From: Leptofilum sp965223285 | GTDB taxonomy: Bacteria; Chloroflexota; Anaerolineae; Promineifilales; Promineifilaceae | Assembly (NCBI RefSeq): GCF_965223285.1 | Contig: NZ_OZ244997.1 | Coordinates: 4,650,001-4,714,000, forward strand | Direction of reading: 5' to 3' | Length of the DNA stretch: 64,000 bases | Translations under genes and position numbers: made by a program | Part shown: positions 1 to 8,289 of the stretch, piece by piece | How positions within the stretch are numbered: the first letter of the stretch is position 1 | Layout: each line of letters starts with the position of its first letter | The notes under the pieces: generated by a model | The model's input: the letters and a program-made list of their open reading frames with translations, nothing else | Told to the model about the DNA's origin: nothing | The model's database searches: none

Positions 1-2
1 CG

Positions 3-1043
3 GCCGCGGCGTTTCTTTACAAAGCAGTTTACCTCTCCCCAGTGGCACTCTGTACTGTTGCATTGCTGCTTAGCTGGTGGCAAACGCGGCGTCAGCCGAG
101 TGCCGGGCGTCTCTTTTGGCAGCGGGCTGTGTGGAGTGGTGCGGGCTTTGTGGGAGGCGTAACGGCCGTTGCTACCTACTTTGCTGTGCAGAGCCTTCTG
201 CCCCGGCTGTGGCAAGTGTTTACGCTGGTGGGTGCCTACAGTGACCGTTCCTCTGGCCTGAATGAAGAAGTAGTAACGGGCGCGATGCGCATTTTACTTT
301 ATCCGCTGCTGCCGCTGTGGGGCTTGGCGGTGAACAATGCGGTGTTGCTGTTGTTTAGCCTGGCTGGATTTTTGTTGCTGCTGCTGAAACGGCCGTGGCG
401 GAAAGGGCTGCTGGTGCTGCTGCCAGTTTGGTATTTGCTTTCGTTTGTGGAGGCTGGACTGAAACTAGAGCTGTTTGCCCATTATTATTTGCTCATTGTG
501 CCGGCACTTGCGCTTTTGGCAGCCTGGTTTTTACGAAAACTGTATCGAGATTTGGTGGGAGCGGGGAAGGTGCGGCTGGGAACGGCCGTTTTTACCATGC
601 TGCTCTTTGTGGCAATTCTGGTGAGCCTGTTTGAAAACAGCAAATACGCTGCCAACTACCTTCGTTATCAGCGCGGTCAGCAAACCGTGGCACAATTTGT
701 AGAGATGGGCTGGCCTGGCTTTGGTGAACGGTTGGTGCGAGCCGACGAGCTATCCACTTATGTCAAACATAACTCAGAGCCAGAAGACCACGTTTATTAT
801 TGGTCGCAGGATGTGCAGCTTTACTATTTGGCAGAGCGACAAAGCCCTGTAGATATTATTTGGCCATATGATTTAGAGGCGGTACAAAATTTGGAGGCAC
901 TTTTTACCCCCCAAACTCGCTTAGTCATCATCGACGAACGGCGGGAACCCGCACCGCCAGACTGGTTTATGGCAGAATTAAGCACTAAGTACCAACAAAT
1001 TGCCCACTTTGATGAGCAGCTAGTTTACGAGCGCGTGGAGTAA
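3..1043 (+). CDS. GT-C type glycosyltransferase, C-terminal part (5' end outside window)
   Basis: The reading frame is open to the window edge, so the true start lies upstream; a GTG at 42 is probably internal. The visible part has about six hydrophobic helices in its first two thirds, then a soluble C-terminal region of about 130 residues, the layout of family-39/GT-C polyprenyl-sugar-dependent glycosyltransferases. It would act in the cytoplasmic membrane, transferring sugar from a lipid carrier on the outer face. The catalytic first extracellular loop is not in the window, so substrate cannot be judged. The next gene starts 9 bp downstream and is of similar type, so the two probably form one operon. 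Confidence 0.65.
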   Translation, partial: AAAFLYKAVYLSPVALCTVALLLSWWQTRRQPSAGRLFWQRAVWSGAGFVGGVTAVATYFAVQSLLPRLWQVFTLVGAYSDRSSGLNEEVVTGAMRILLYPLLPLWGLAVNNAVLLLFSLAGFLLLLLKRPWRKGLLVLLPVWYLLSFVEAGLKLELFAHYYLLIVPALALLAAWFLRKLYRDLVGAGKVRLGTAVFTMLLFVAILVSLFENSKYAANYLRYQRGQQTVAQFVEMGWPGFGERLVRADELSTYVKHNSEPEDHVYYWSQDVQLYYLAERQSPVDIIWPYDLEAVQNLEALFTPQTRLVIIDERREPAPPDWFMAELSTKYQQIAHFDEQLVYERVE

Positions 1044-1052
1044 CGATTACAA

Positions 1053-2594
1053 ATGCACTTGTTACGCAATAGACGGTTATGGATGTTTTTGGCAGCAGGT
1101 ATTGGCCTCGCCTTGTTTCTTGGGGTGACGGCACAGGATAAGCTGGGGTTCCCGCTGGATGACGCCTGGATTCACCAAACATATGCGCGGAATCTGGCAC
1201 GGAACGGCCGTCTGGAATTCACCCCCGGCGTCAGCAGCGCAGGCTCTACGGCTCCGCTCTGGACGATATTGCTGGCTTTGGGCTATCTGTTGCGGCTACC
1301 CTACCTGCTTTGGGCATATTTGCTGGGTAGCTTAAGTCTCATCTGGCTCGGCTGGACCGGGATGCGACTTTGGCGCACCCTCTGGCCGCAAAAAGCGGCT
1401 TACGATTGGCTGGCTGGCATTGTGCTGGTGCTAACCTGGCCGCTCATCTGGGCAGCTACCAGCGGCATGGAAACACTCTTTTTTGCAGCGATGGGCATGC
1501 AATTGGCCACCTGGTATGCAGAAATGGTGCAAAATGCGCCACCAACCGTGCAAAATATAGCCAGACTCGGCATCTTTGCCGGACTGCTCATCCTCATCCG
1601 GCCAGATGGTTTGGGACTCTTGCTGCTCCTTGTGGCAGGTGTTTTGCTGCTGCCCGCAACTGGCACAGAGCGGCTGCGGCGCGGCGGGGTTTTGTTGGGA
1701 ACGGCCGTCTTGCCCCTCATTCCCTATTTTATATTTAACTTTTACACAAGCGGCACCGTTTGGCCCAATACTTTGTATGCCAAACAGGTGGAGTATGCGG
1801 CCGTGCTGGCTCAGCCATTTATTGCTCGTTTTACTCAATTGCTTTATCTAAGCCTGGGTGGGCCTGCTTCTGGGTGGCGCGGCGTGAGCAGCCCCCACTT
1901 GCTCTTGCTACCGGGGCTGGTCGTCGCCGCCTGGCACGCCATAAAGGCTGATTGGGCGCAGCGGCGGTTACTGTATTTGCTGCCACTGTTTTGGGCTGGT
2001 GGACATGTTTTGCTCTATGCCTGGCGGCTGCCAGTCACGTTTCAACACGGCCGTTATCTCATCCCCATCATGCCCATTTGGGTACTTTACGGACTGGCTG
2101 GGTGGGTACTAGTACTGTTATATAGTTCGTCAGAAAATCCCCGTACCTTGTGGCTAGTACAACAGGTAGCGCGCCTGTCCTTTACCATCATATTGCTGTT
2201 TTTCTTGCTGCAAGGGGCTTTTGCTTTTGCAGCCGATGTAGCCATCGTTGAAGGGGAAATGGTCGCAGTGGCGGGGTGGTTGGCAACTAACACCCCGCCA
2301 GACGCCCTCATTGCTTCGCATGATATTGGTGCGATTGGATACTTTGCAGAACGGCCGATCTTAGATTTAGCTGGCCTCATTTCACCAGAGGTGATCCCAT
2401 TGCTTGAAAGCGAAGATGCCCTCATCCACTATATCCTAAGTAGCGATGCTCAATATCTGGTGACTGCTCCAGGGTGGCCATACACTCAAATTGCAAATCA
2501 ACCAACAACTGTGCTGCGATTTTCTACAGATTTTGCGCTGACGACAGAACAAGGCTTAAACAACATGGCCGTTTACCAATTGATGGGACCGTAG
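1053..2594 (+). CDS. Polytopic GT-C type glycosyltransferase
   Basis: A 513-residue membrane protein with an N-terminal signal-anchor and about ten further hydrophobic segments. The first extracytoplasmic loop carries PLDDAWIHQTYARNLA followed by an SAGSTAPLW stretch. The acidic pair in that loop is the usual metal/catalytic site of GT-C enzymes using dolichyl- or decaprenyl-phosphate sugars. The C-terminal soluble part (about residues 410-513) contains IASHDIGAIGYFAERPILDLAGL, a segment common in bacterial members. It starts 9 bp after the preceding glycosyltransferase. Likely role: cell-surface polysaccharide or glycoprotein glycosylation. The class is fairly sure, the substrate unknown. 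Confidence 0.7.
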   Translation: MHLLRNRRLWMFLAAGIGLALFLGVTAQDKLGFPLDDAWIHQTYARNLARNGRLEFTPGVSSAGSTAPLWTILLALGYLLRLPYLLWAYLLGSLSLIWLGWTGMRLWRTLWPQKAAYDWLAGIVLVLTWPLIWAATSGMETLFFAAMGMQLATWYAEMVQNAPPTVQNIARLGIFAGLLILIRPDGLGLLLLLVAGVLLLPATGTERLRRGGVLLGTAVLPLIPYFIFNFYTSGTVWPNTLYAKQVEYAAVLAQPFIARFTQLLYLSLGGPASGWRGVSSPHLLLLPGLVVAAWHAIKADWAQRRLLYLLPLFWAGGHVLLYAWRLPVTFQHGRYLIPIMPIWVLYGLAGWVLVLLYSSSENPRTLWLVQQVARLSFTIILLFFLLQGAFAFAADVAIVEGEMVAVAGWLATNTPPDALIASHDIGAIGYFAERPILDLAGLISPEVIPLLESEDALIHYILSSDAQYLVTAPGWPYTQIANQPTTVLRFSTDFALTTEQGLNNMAVYQLMGP

Positions 2595-2789
2595 TCCTAG
2601 TACCTGTTTGGATGAAAACTGTTATACTGATTTCACTCCTAGATACATAATACAAATATCCGCATTATCAAATATCAAACCAACCCTAACAAAACGAATT
2701 GAGGTAAGAATTTTAGCTGTTCGCAGTACGATGCAAACCATAGAAAATAGTTTGAAGGTCGAAAAACGATTTCTCTGCGCGTTGCTCAA

Positions 2790-2842
2790 GTAAATCACAA
2801 TATCGCGGCTCCATTTTCATCAAAGCACTTTTTGTGATTTAC
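2790..2842. repeat. Inverted repeat in the leader of the response regulator gene
   Basis: GTAAATCACAA at 2790-2800 is exactly complementary to TTGTGATTTAC at 2832-2842, with a 31-base loop, ending 32 bp before the response regulator start. A closely related inverted repeat (arms GTAAGCCACAA) lies just after that gene. The arms could be a regulator binding pair or an mRNA hairpin. The rest of 2595-2874 is AT-rich and shows nothing else I can support. Confidence 0.5.
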
Positions 2843-2874
2843 ATAACACAACATACAAAGCGAGGTAAATAATA

Positions 2875-3567
2875 ATGACAGAACAAACCGAACTACTCAT
2901 TGTCGATGACCATCCCGTTTTCCGCCAAGGTTTACGCGATGTTTTAGAAACAGATTCCCGCATGAAAGTTATTGGGGAAGCGGCCGATGGTGAGGTTGCC
3001 ATAGAAATGGCTTATGAAGTGAATCCAGAAGTTATTTTAATGGATATTAACTTGCCCACTATCAATGGATTGCAGGTCACCCGCAAAATTAAGGCGCAAT
3101 TGCCCGATGTAAAAGTAATCATGATCACGGGGTATGATGATGCCGAGCAGGTGTTCCACGCGATTCGGGCGGGTGCTTCTGCCTACTGCCCCAAAGATAT
3201 TACGCCTGAGGCATTGATCAATATCATCCATACGGTTCGTGAAGGCAACTATTATGTGGAAGAGAAAACAATGTCCTATGATGAATTGATGAATTGGGTA
3301 GAGTCGCGAATCGGCCGTTTTAGCGGCCCGCTGATCAGCGATTCTGAAGATTTGTTTGTACCGTTGTCCCCTCGTGAAATGGAAATTTTGGAGCACGTTA
3401 CCCGGGGCTTGAGCAATAAAGAGATTGCGTATAAACTAGGGATTAGCCATCAGACGGTTAAAAACCACATGACGGCCATCTTACGTAAGTTACGAGTAGA
3501 TGATCGTACACAAGCGGCCGTATATGCTTTGCGTCATGGATGGGTGCGTCTCGAAGGCTCTCGCTAA
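2875..3567 (+). CDS. NarL/LuxR-type response regulator (DegU-like)
   Basis: Residues 1-120 form a receiver domain with the acidic pair D11/D12, phospho-acceptor Asp57 (in VILMDINLP) and conserved Lys105. A linker leads to a LuxR-type helix-turn-helix at about 160-222 (SPREMEILEHVTRGLSNKEI then HQTVKNH). This is a DNA-binding transcription factor activated by phosphorylation. The start is ATG with AGGT about 10 bp upstream. The downstream gene, 110 bp away, encodes a DegS-like histidine kinase and is the probable partner. Both sides of the gene carry related inverted repeats that could be its own operators. Target genes are unknown; neighbouring glycosyltransferases and the Tad pilus operon are plausible. 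Confidence 0.9.
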   Translation: MTEQTELLIVDDHPVFRQGLRDVLETDSRMKVIGEAADGEVAIEMAYEVNPEVILMDINLPTINGLQVTRKIKAQLPDVKVIMITGYDDAEQVFHAIRAGASAYCPKDITPEALINIIHTVREGNYYVEEKTMSYDELMNWVESRIGRFSGPLISDSEDLFVPLSPREMEILEHVTRGLSNKEIAYKLGISHQTVKNHMTAILRKLRVDDRTQAAVYALRHGWVRLEGSR

Positions 3568-3571
3568 TCCA

Positions 3572-3657
3572 AAGGCATCTTCCGAGTAAGCTCTGCTTGT
3601 TATTCCGAAAATGCCTTAAGTAAGCCACAATGCTCACTAAAGTTGTTGTGGCTTACT
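3572..3657. repeat. Hairpins between response regulator and kinase genes
   Basis: Two successive inverted repeats: AAGGCAT (3572-3578) with ATGCCTT (3611-3617), then AGTAAGCCACAA (3619-3630) with TTGTGGCTTACT (3646-3657). There is no T-run, so this is not a classic terminator. The second resembles the repeat upstream of the regulator gene (nine of eleven arm bases shared). Confidence 0.5.
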
Positions 3658-3677
3658 AAATGCAAGGAAAATAACAA

Positions 3678-4748
3678 ATGGTAGACACAGCCGGAATAGA
3701 AAACGAGTTTTCTCTCGCTTCCTTTTTAGAGGAAACGCACAAAGATTACGAGCAAACCCAACGAGACCTCAAAGAAATAGACATTCTGATTAAGCAAAGT
3801 GCCGCAGAAGTTGAGCGGCTTGCTCAGAGAAACTCCCAAGTTACCAGTTACACTCGCCAGCTTCAAACAAACTTCGAAACATTGCCCCGCGAAGATATTA
3901 AAGAGGCATATGAAGCTCTTAACGACGTACAGCAGCGTCTATTTACCATGCGTGGGCAGCTAGAGAAGTTGCAAAGCGACCAACGCAATCTGGAACGCTT
4001 GGCTGAATTTCAAAGAAAAATAATTGAGTTAACTGATGGTACAGCCTCTCTTCCCAGCTCAGGTGGGCGTCGCCGGGCCACGGGTGACCAACCAAATGTT
4101 ATTCGGGTAATCCAAACCGAAGAAGCTGTGCGGCAAGGCTTGGTACGCAAGATGCACGACAGCGTGGCCTCTTCGATCAGTAACTTCATTTTACAAGCAG
4201 AAATCTGCCAACGTTTTTTTGATGTTAATCCTGATCGTGCCCGTACCGAACTAAACGCCCTCAAAAGTTCTGCCGGCTCTACCTTTAGCAACGTAAAAGA
4301 TTTCATTTTTGATTTACGTCCCATGATGCTTGATGATCTTGGCGTAATTCCCACTTTACGGCGATACGCAGAATCCTTTCAAGAAAAGAACGGTCTTCCG
4401 GTGCCTATCACGGTTACTGGCGTTGAGCGTCGTTTAGAAAGCCACATTGAGGTAACAGTGTTCCGCAATGTTCAGGAATTGCTCCAGAACGCCTTAAACC
4501 ACGCTCAGGCAACCCAAATTCAAATCCAAATAGATATGGCTTCTGAGCAAGTAACGGCCGTAGTCGAAGACAATGGTACTGGATTCAATGTTGAAGATAT
4601 CTTCAATGGTAACCAAAAAACTATCGGATTATCTACATTGAGAGAAAGAACAGAAATGCTCGGTGGTGAACTAGGCATTCAAAGCAATTTGGGTCAAGGC
4701 ACAAGAGTAGAATTTTCAATACCTATTGCGGAGGATACGGGCTTCTAG
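3678..4748 (+). CDS. Cytoplasmic sensor histidine kinase, DegS-like (HisKA_3 family)
   Basis: 356 residues with no membrane segment. Residues 1-120 are a long coiled coil rich in Glu, Gln and Leu, resembling the DegS sensor region. The dimerisation/phosphotransfer helix carries His160 in RKMHDSVASS, and the C-terminal ATPase domain has an N-box (QELLQNALNHA) and G-box (VEDNGTGFN, GLSTLRER, G-x-GT). The family phosphorylates NarL-type regulators, and such a regulator is encoded just upstream. The TAG stop at 4746-4748 lies inside the 9-bp target duplication of the insertion sequence that follows, so the protein end was kept intact. Confidence 0.88.
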   Translation: MVDTAGIENEFSLASFLEETHKDYEQTQRDLKEIDILIKQSAAEVERLAQRNSQVTSYTRQLQTNFETLPREDIKEAYEALNDVQQRLFTMRGQLEKLQSDQRNLERLAEFQRKIIELTDGTASLPSSGGRRRATGDQPNVIRVIQTEEAVRQGLVRKMHDSVASSISNFILQAEICQRFFDVNPDRARTELNALKSSAGSTFSNVKDFIFDLRPMMLDDLGVIPTLRRYAESFQEKNGLPVPITVTGVERRLESHIEVTVFRNVQELLQNALNHAQATQIQIQIDMASEQVTAVVEDNGTGFNVEDIFNGNQKTIGLSTLRERTEMLGGELGIQSNLGQGTRVEFSIPIAEDTGF

Positions 4749-4752
4749 GCCG
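4744..4752. repeat. Left 9-bp target site duplication of the IS
   Basis: TCTAGGCCG directly precedes the left terminal repeat and is repeated exactly at 6294-6302. It includes the stop codon of the kinase gene. Confidence 0.85.
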
Positions 4753-4802
4753 GGGTGTAATGAAAAGTTGTGTAATGGAAGCAAGAAGCAGAAAATGGGG
4801 GG

Positions 4803-5111
4803 ATGAAAAAAGAACTCGATGAAATGCTCAACAGATTGAACCAGTGGGAAGCAGAGAACAAAGATGCCAATTTGACACAAATGGAAGAAGCGATTGATGC
4901 TGAGTTAGCTGGAATTAGGCAGCAATTGCTCGCACAAATGGCCAGAGAAGGGAAGGCGGCTAGGGTGGACTGTCCAAACTGCGACCAGCCAATGATGAAA
5001 AACGGGAAGAAAACGCGAACGTTACGAACCAAAAACGGCGACAAAGTCACAATTGAAAGGGAGCAAATGAGGTGTCATGAATGTGGGATGACACTTTTTC
5101 CCCCTGGATGA
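4803..5111 (+). CDS. ISKra4-like transposase, N-terminal part
   Basis: 102 residues. A charged helical N-terminus is followed by a zinc-ribbon: CPNCDQPM at about 57-64 and MRCHECGM near the end, the arrangement at the start of ISKra4-family transposases. The frame ends at a TGA at 5109-5111, just after a T5-C5 run (5096-5104). The family motif that should continue (F-P-x-D-E-K-L) is present one base ahead, so the protein is joined to the next frame only by a +1 shift or by loss of one C. Confidence 0.75.
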   Translation: MKKELDEMLNRLNQWEAENKDANLTQMEEAIDAELAGIRQQLLAQMAREGKAARVDCPNCDQPMMKNGKKTRTLRTKNGDKVTIEREQMRCHECGMTLFPPG

Positions 5112-5121
5112 AAAACTCAGG

Positions 5122-6285
5122 TTGCTGAGAGGCGCGTATACGCCGCAAGTGCAAGAGGCCGTAACCCGATTAGGTAGCCGGCTACCCTATGCAGAAGCCC
5201 AAGAAGAGTTAGAAATGATGTGGGGCCTCGACATCTCCGTAGCAACCGTACGAGAAATCACGCTGCGAAACGGCCGTCTAGCAGATGAGCTAATTGAAAT
5301 AGAAAAAGAACATCTGGAAAAGACAGCCCCCAAAGCAATAGCCAAACCAAAGCAACTCATTGTAAGTGCAGATGGGGCAATGGTACAGCTAAGAAATGGC
5401 GAATGGCGCGAAGTAAAAACGGTTGCCTTCGGTGAATTTGAGACTATCTGGGATGCTAAAAAACAAGAAGTCGTGACCAAAACAGGCAAGATAAGCTACT
5501 TCTCAAGTGCAGATAAGGCAGAGTTGTTTAGCGACAAGGCAATTGTCGAGTGGCAGCGACGGGGTGGGGAGAATGCTGAAAAAGTTGTCGCGGTTAATGA
5601 TGGTGCTGTCTGGATACAGGGCTTCATCGACTATCATTGCCCCACAGCGACACGCGTGATTGATTTTGCCCATGCCCAAGGGTATATCGCCACGATTGGC
5701 AAAGCCCTGTATGGGGCAGAAAGTGACCGTTTCCAACAATGGTATCCCCAGATGTCTAAACAGTTAGGCACAAAAGCACCCCAACGAACGCTGAATGAAT
5801 TGCGTTTCCTATGGACACAAAACCAAGCCCACCCAGCAGCGGATGAAATAGAAGCAGCGATTCGTTATCTTGAGCGACGTCAAACGATGATAGATTATCC
5901 ACATTTCAGAAAAAACGGAATTCCCATTGGATCTGGGATAGTAGAGTCTGGGCATAAGGTGGTGATGCAACGACGGATGAAACAGGCTGGGATGCGCTGG
6001 GCGGATGAAAACCTCAATCCGATGCTTGCCTTGCGCATGGCAATCTGTAACAAGTGCTGGCGTGCTTCTTGGCAAGCGATTCAGGCTCATTTTCTGGCTA
6101 CAAAACAGGCGCACCGTCTGCTGGAGAAGGCAGAAGCTCCGCAATCTCAGCTTGTTACTGAAGCAGATGTTGAGAATTTAGAGAAGCTGGCGGATAGGAT
6201 ACCTAGGCGTTCACAAAAGAGGCAGCCGTGGCAAGACCATCGGTGGATTTTTCCTCACAGAGCACGGCCGTTACACAAAATCTAA
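5122..6285 (+). CDS. ISKra4-like transposase, catalytic part
   Basis: 387 residues from a nominal TTG; the frame is open from about 5098 and probably continues the preceding reading frame. It contains IVSADGAMVQLRNGEWREVK (first catalytic Asp), a second region VVAVNDGAVWIQGFIDYHCP with DFAHAQGY, and a C-terminal GIPIGSGIVESGHK with the catalytic Glu, all typical of the ISKra4 DDE transposases. The domain looks complete. Activity depends on whether the upstream frame is joined by recoding or the C-run difference is an inactivating indel or sequencing error. Confidence 0.8.
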   Translation: MLRGAYTPQVQEAVTRLGSRLPYAEAQEELEMMWGLDISVATVREITLRNGRLADELIEIEKEHLEKTAPKAIAKPKQLIVSADGAMVQLRNGEWREVKTVAFGEFETIWDAKKQEVVTKTGKISYFSSADKAELFSDKAIVEWQRRGGENAEKVVAVNDGAVWIQGFIDYHCPTATRVIDFAHAQGYIATIGKALYGAESDRFQQWYPQMSKQLGTKAPQRTLNELRFLWTQNQAHPAADEIEAAIRYLERRQTMIDYPHFRKNGIPIGSGIVESGHKVVMQRRMKQAGMRWADENLNPMLALRMAICNKCWRASWQAIQAHFLATKQAHRLLEKAEAPQSQLVTEADVENLEKLADRIPRRSQKRQPWQDHRWIFPHRARPLHKI

Positions 6286-6293
6286 TTACACCC

Positions 6294-6302
6294 TCTAGGC
6301 CG
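6294..6302. repeat. Right 9-bp target site duplication of the IS
   Basis: TCTAGGCCG, identical to 4744-4752. The 230 bp from here to the pilin gene hold no gene; they end in a strong AAAGGAGG ribosome binding site. Confidence 0.85.
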
Positions 6303-6532
6303 AAAATGCTTGACAGGCTCAATACATAACTGGTACCCTGAAAATGTTGATTCCAAAAGCTACAAGTAATGTTAAGCGTAAGGTACTAGGACTAGGATAC
6401 AGAGTAACTGGCCAGTAAAAAATCAAGTACCACAATCCTATTGTGATACAGCTTAGAAAAGATTAAGCTAGCAATCGAAAATTCTATTGTAATGTGATTC
6501 ATATCTGTAAACTGTAAAGGAGGTTTTAACAG

Positions 6533-6685
6533 ATGTTATTCTTACACCGTGAAGATGGTCAAGGCTTGGTTGAATATGCATTGGTATTGGTCCTTGTGGC
6601 TGTTGTTGTAATCGCGATTCTGACCCTGCTCGGCCCGCAAATTGGTAATGTTTTTAGCCGCATCGTTAATGGTCTCAATGCCTAA
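6533..6685 (+). CDS. flp: Flp-type pilin (short class IVb prepilin)
   Basis: 50 residues. A short leader is followed by the prepilin motif G-Q-G-L-V-E-Y (Gly11, Glu14 by this start) and a hydrophobic helix of about 22 residues (ALVLVLVAVVVIAILTLL), then a short tail. This is the layout of Flp/Fap pilins, cut at the Gly by a TadV-type peptidase and assembled by the Tad machine encoded downstream. AAAGGAGG at 6517-6524 gives good spacing to ATG 6533. A strong terminator follows 50 bp downstream, so the pilin is probably transcribed alone and at high level, separately from the machinery. Confidence 0.88.
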   Translation: MLFLHREDGQGLVEYALVLVLVAVVVIAILTLLGPQIGNVFSRIVNGLNA

Positions 6686-6735
6686 TTAGTGGCAATATTA
6701 ATTTCAAGACATATTAGTTGTTTATTTTGAGACCT

Positions 6736-6769
6736 GAGCCCTATCTAAAAGATAGGGCTCACTTTTTTT
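6736..6769 (+). terminator. Intrinsic terminator after flp
   Basis: GAGCCCTATCT / AGATAGGGCTC stem with a tiny loop, followed by ACTTTTTTT. It separates the pilin gene from the Tad machinery genes. Confidence 0.9.
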
Positions 6770-6823
6770 CTGCTGTTCTTGTGACCTCCTGCATTTGCTA
6801 TACTAGCTTACTAGCTTGCCCTA

Positions 6824-6851
6824 TTGACATTGCTATGGATCATAGTATGAT
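6824..6851 (+). promoter_or_regulatory. Sigma-70-type promoter of the Tad operon
   Basis: TTGACA at 6824-6829, 16-bp spacer, TATGAT at 6846-6851. A start near 6858 would leave a leader of about 143 nt before tadZ. It lies directly behind the flp terminator, which supports independent transcription of the machinery genes. Confidence 0.7.
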
Positions 6852-7000
6852 GGTCTAAATTCCCACTATGGGGCATAATATTATGTAGAGATACTAATCC
6901 CTTTTCCTCAACTGCAATAATTTCTTGGAGAGAAATCAAACACTGTAGCAAACTTAACAAAGTTCAATAGACAGACATTTTAAGACCCTTTGGATATATA

Positions 7001-8287
7001 ATGGCAGGAAACATTCGCGTACTGATAGTAGATGACCTCCCTGAAACACGGGAAAACGTAAGAAAACTCCTTCAATTTGAATCTGACATAGAAGTCATTG
7101 GTCAAGCCGGTACAGGTGAAGAAGCTGTCCAGATGGCCAAAGAACATCAGCCTGACATCATCTTGATGGATATTAATATGCCAGGCATTGATGGCATTGG
7201 GGCAAGCCAGCAAATCACAGAATCGGTTCCAACAGTTCAAATAATTATCATGTCGGTGCAGAGTGATCCCAACTATCTGCGCCGAGCCATGATGGCTGGC
7301 GCGCGAGATTTTTTGACCAAGCCATTTGGTGGCGACGAGCTGGTTGCAGCAATTCGTCGGGTTCATGATAAGCGCCCAACTGTTAGTGCTGCTCCAGCAC
7401 GCCAGCCTCGGCAAGTCAGCAATGTCCCAGATGAGCCTATGACTGCTCCTGAGGGAAATTTGATTGCTGTTTATAGCCCAAAAGGCGGTGCCGGTTGCAC
7501 GACTGTTGCCATTAACCTTGCTGTTGCTTTAGCTCGTAGAGGTCGCAGAACAATTTTAGTTGATGGTAGCCTGCAATTTGGTGATGTCTCTGTCATGCTG
7601 AACATGAAAGCAGTGACAAGCATTGCGGATTTAAGTGACCGCGGCAATGAACTCGATCAGGATTTGATTAGTAGCGTTTCACAGGTGCACCGCAGCAACC
7701 TAAACGTTTTGTTAGCACCGCCTCGTCCTGAAATGGCTGATGTGGTTACCGAGCAAAATATCAAGCAATTGTTGGCAACCTTAAAGGAGTCTTTTGACTT
7801 CATCATCATAGACACAACCTCTTACTTAAGTGAAAAAACTTTAGCCATTCTGGATGTGTCGGACAGAATCGTGCTAATTGCTCAACAGAATTTATCAAGT
7901 CTGAAAAATGTGAGCCGATTCTTTGATTTAGCGGAGAGTTTAGAGTACGAGACCCACAAAGTATGGCTATTAATTAACAAAGCAAAAAGTAAGCAAGGAA
8001 AAGGTATTTCGGTTCATGATGTGGGCAAAGCCTTAAAGCGGCCGATTTTCGGTACCATTCCTGACGATGAAATAACTGTTAGCGACGCTTCAAATCGAGG
8101 CGTGCCGATGGTAATGGGTGAACACCAGAAGAAAGCAATTAGCTTGTCCCTTATTAAGGTTGCAGATCAAATTGCCAAAGAATTGATGGAAGGCAAAGTC
8201 CCAGTTGATAATGGTAAAGAAGAGCCTGAAAAACCAAGAGGTCTATTTGGGCGCCTTTTCGGCCGTCGTGAAAGAGCTGGAGGATAA
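7001..8287 (+). CDS. tadZ: TadZ/CpaE-type pilus localisation ATPase with N-terminal receiver domain
   Basis: 428 residues. Residues 1-120 are a receiver domain that looks functional (D11/D12, Asp57 in LMDINMPG, Ser85, Lys107 in LTKPF). A linker of about 30 residues leads to a ParA/MinD-like ATPase with a deviant Walker A (SPKGGAGCTTVA, Lys161), DGSLQFGDVS and a switch region FIIIDTTSYL. TadZ/CpaE proteins place the Tad secretion complex in the cell. In many of them the receiver is degenerate; here the phospho-acceptor is kept, so assembly may answer to phosphorylation. It is first in the four-gene operon; cpaF begins 2 bp after its stop. Confidence 0.9.
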   Translation: MAGNIRVLIVDDLPETRENVRKLLQFESDIEVIGQAGTGEEAVQMAKEHQPDIILMDINMPGIDGIGASQQITESVPTVQIIIMSVQSDPNYLRRAMMAGARDFLTKPFGGDELVAAIRRVHDKRPTVSAAPARQPRQVSNVPDEPMTAPEGNLIAVYSPKGGAGCTTVAINLAVALARRGRRTILVDGSLQFGDVSVMLNMKAVTSIADLSDRGNELDQDLISSVSQVHRSNLNVLLAPPRPEMADVVTEQNIKQLLATLKESFDFIIIDTTSYLSEKTLAILDVSDRIVLIAQQNLSSLKNVSRFFDLAESLEYETHKVWLLINKAKSKQGKGISVHDVGKALKRPIFGTIPDDEITVSDASNRGVPMVMGEHQKKAISLSLIKVADQIAKELMEGKVPVDNGKEEPEKPRGLFGRLFGRRERAGG

Positions 8288-8289
8288 AC

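Larger units (their letters stand above)
4753..6293 (+). mobile_element. ISKra4-like insertion sequence, 1541 bp, flanked by 9-bp direct repeats
   Basis: The left end (4753-4777, GGGTGTAATGAAAAGTTGTG and on) and the right end (6269-6293, reverse complement GGGTGTAATTAGATTTTGTG and on) match at 19 of 25 positions. Perfect 9-bp duplications TCTAGGCCG sit outside both ends, so the element probably inserted as one unit fairly recently. It carries a transposase in two overlapping frames. Two ACGGCCGT octamers lie inside (about 5270 and 6264), the second at the edge of the right terminal repeat. Insertion was 4 bp beyond the kinase stop codon. Confidence 0.88.

Noticed and set aside
2608..2793. 61-codon frame before the response regulator
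   Set aside because: No ribosome binding site, no recognisable domain, lies in AT-rich leader DNA and overlaps the start of an inverted repeat.
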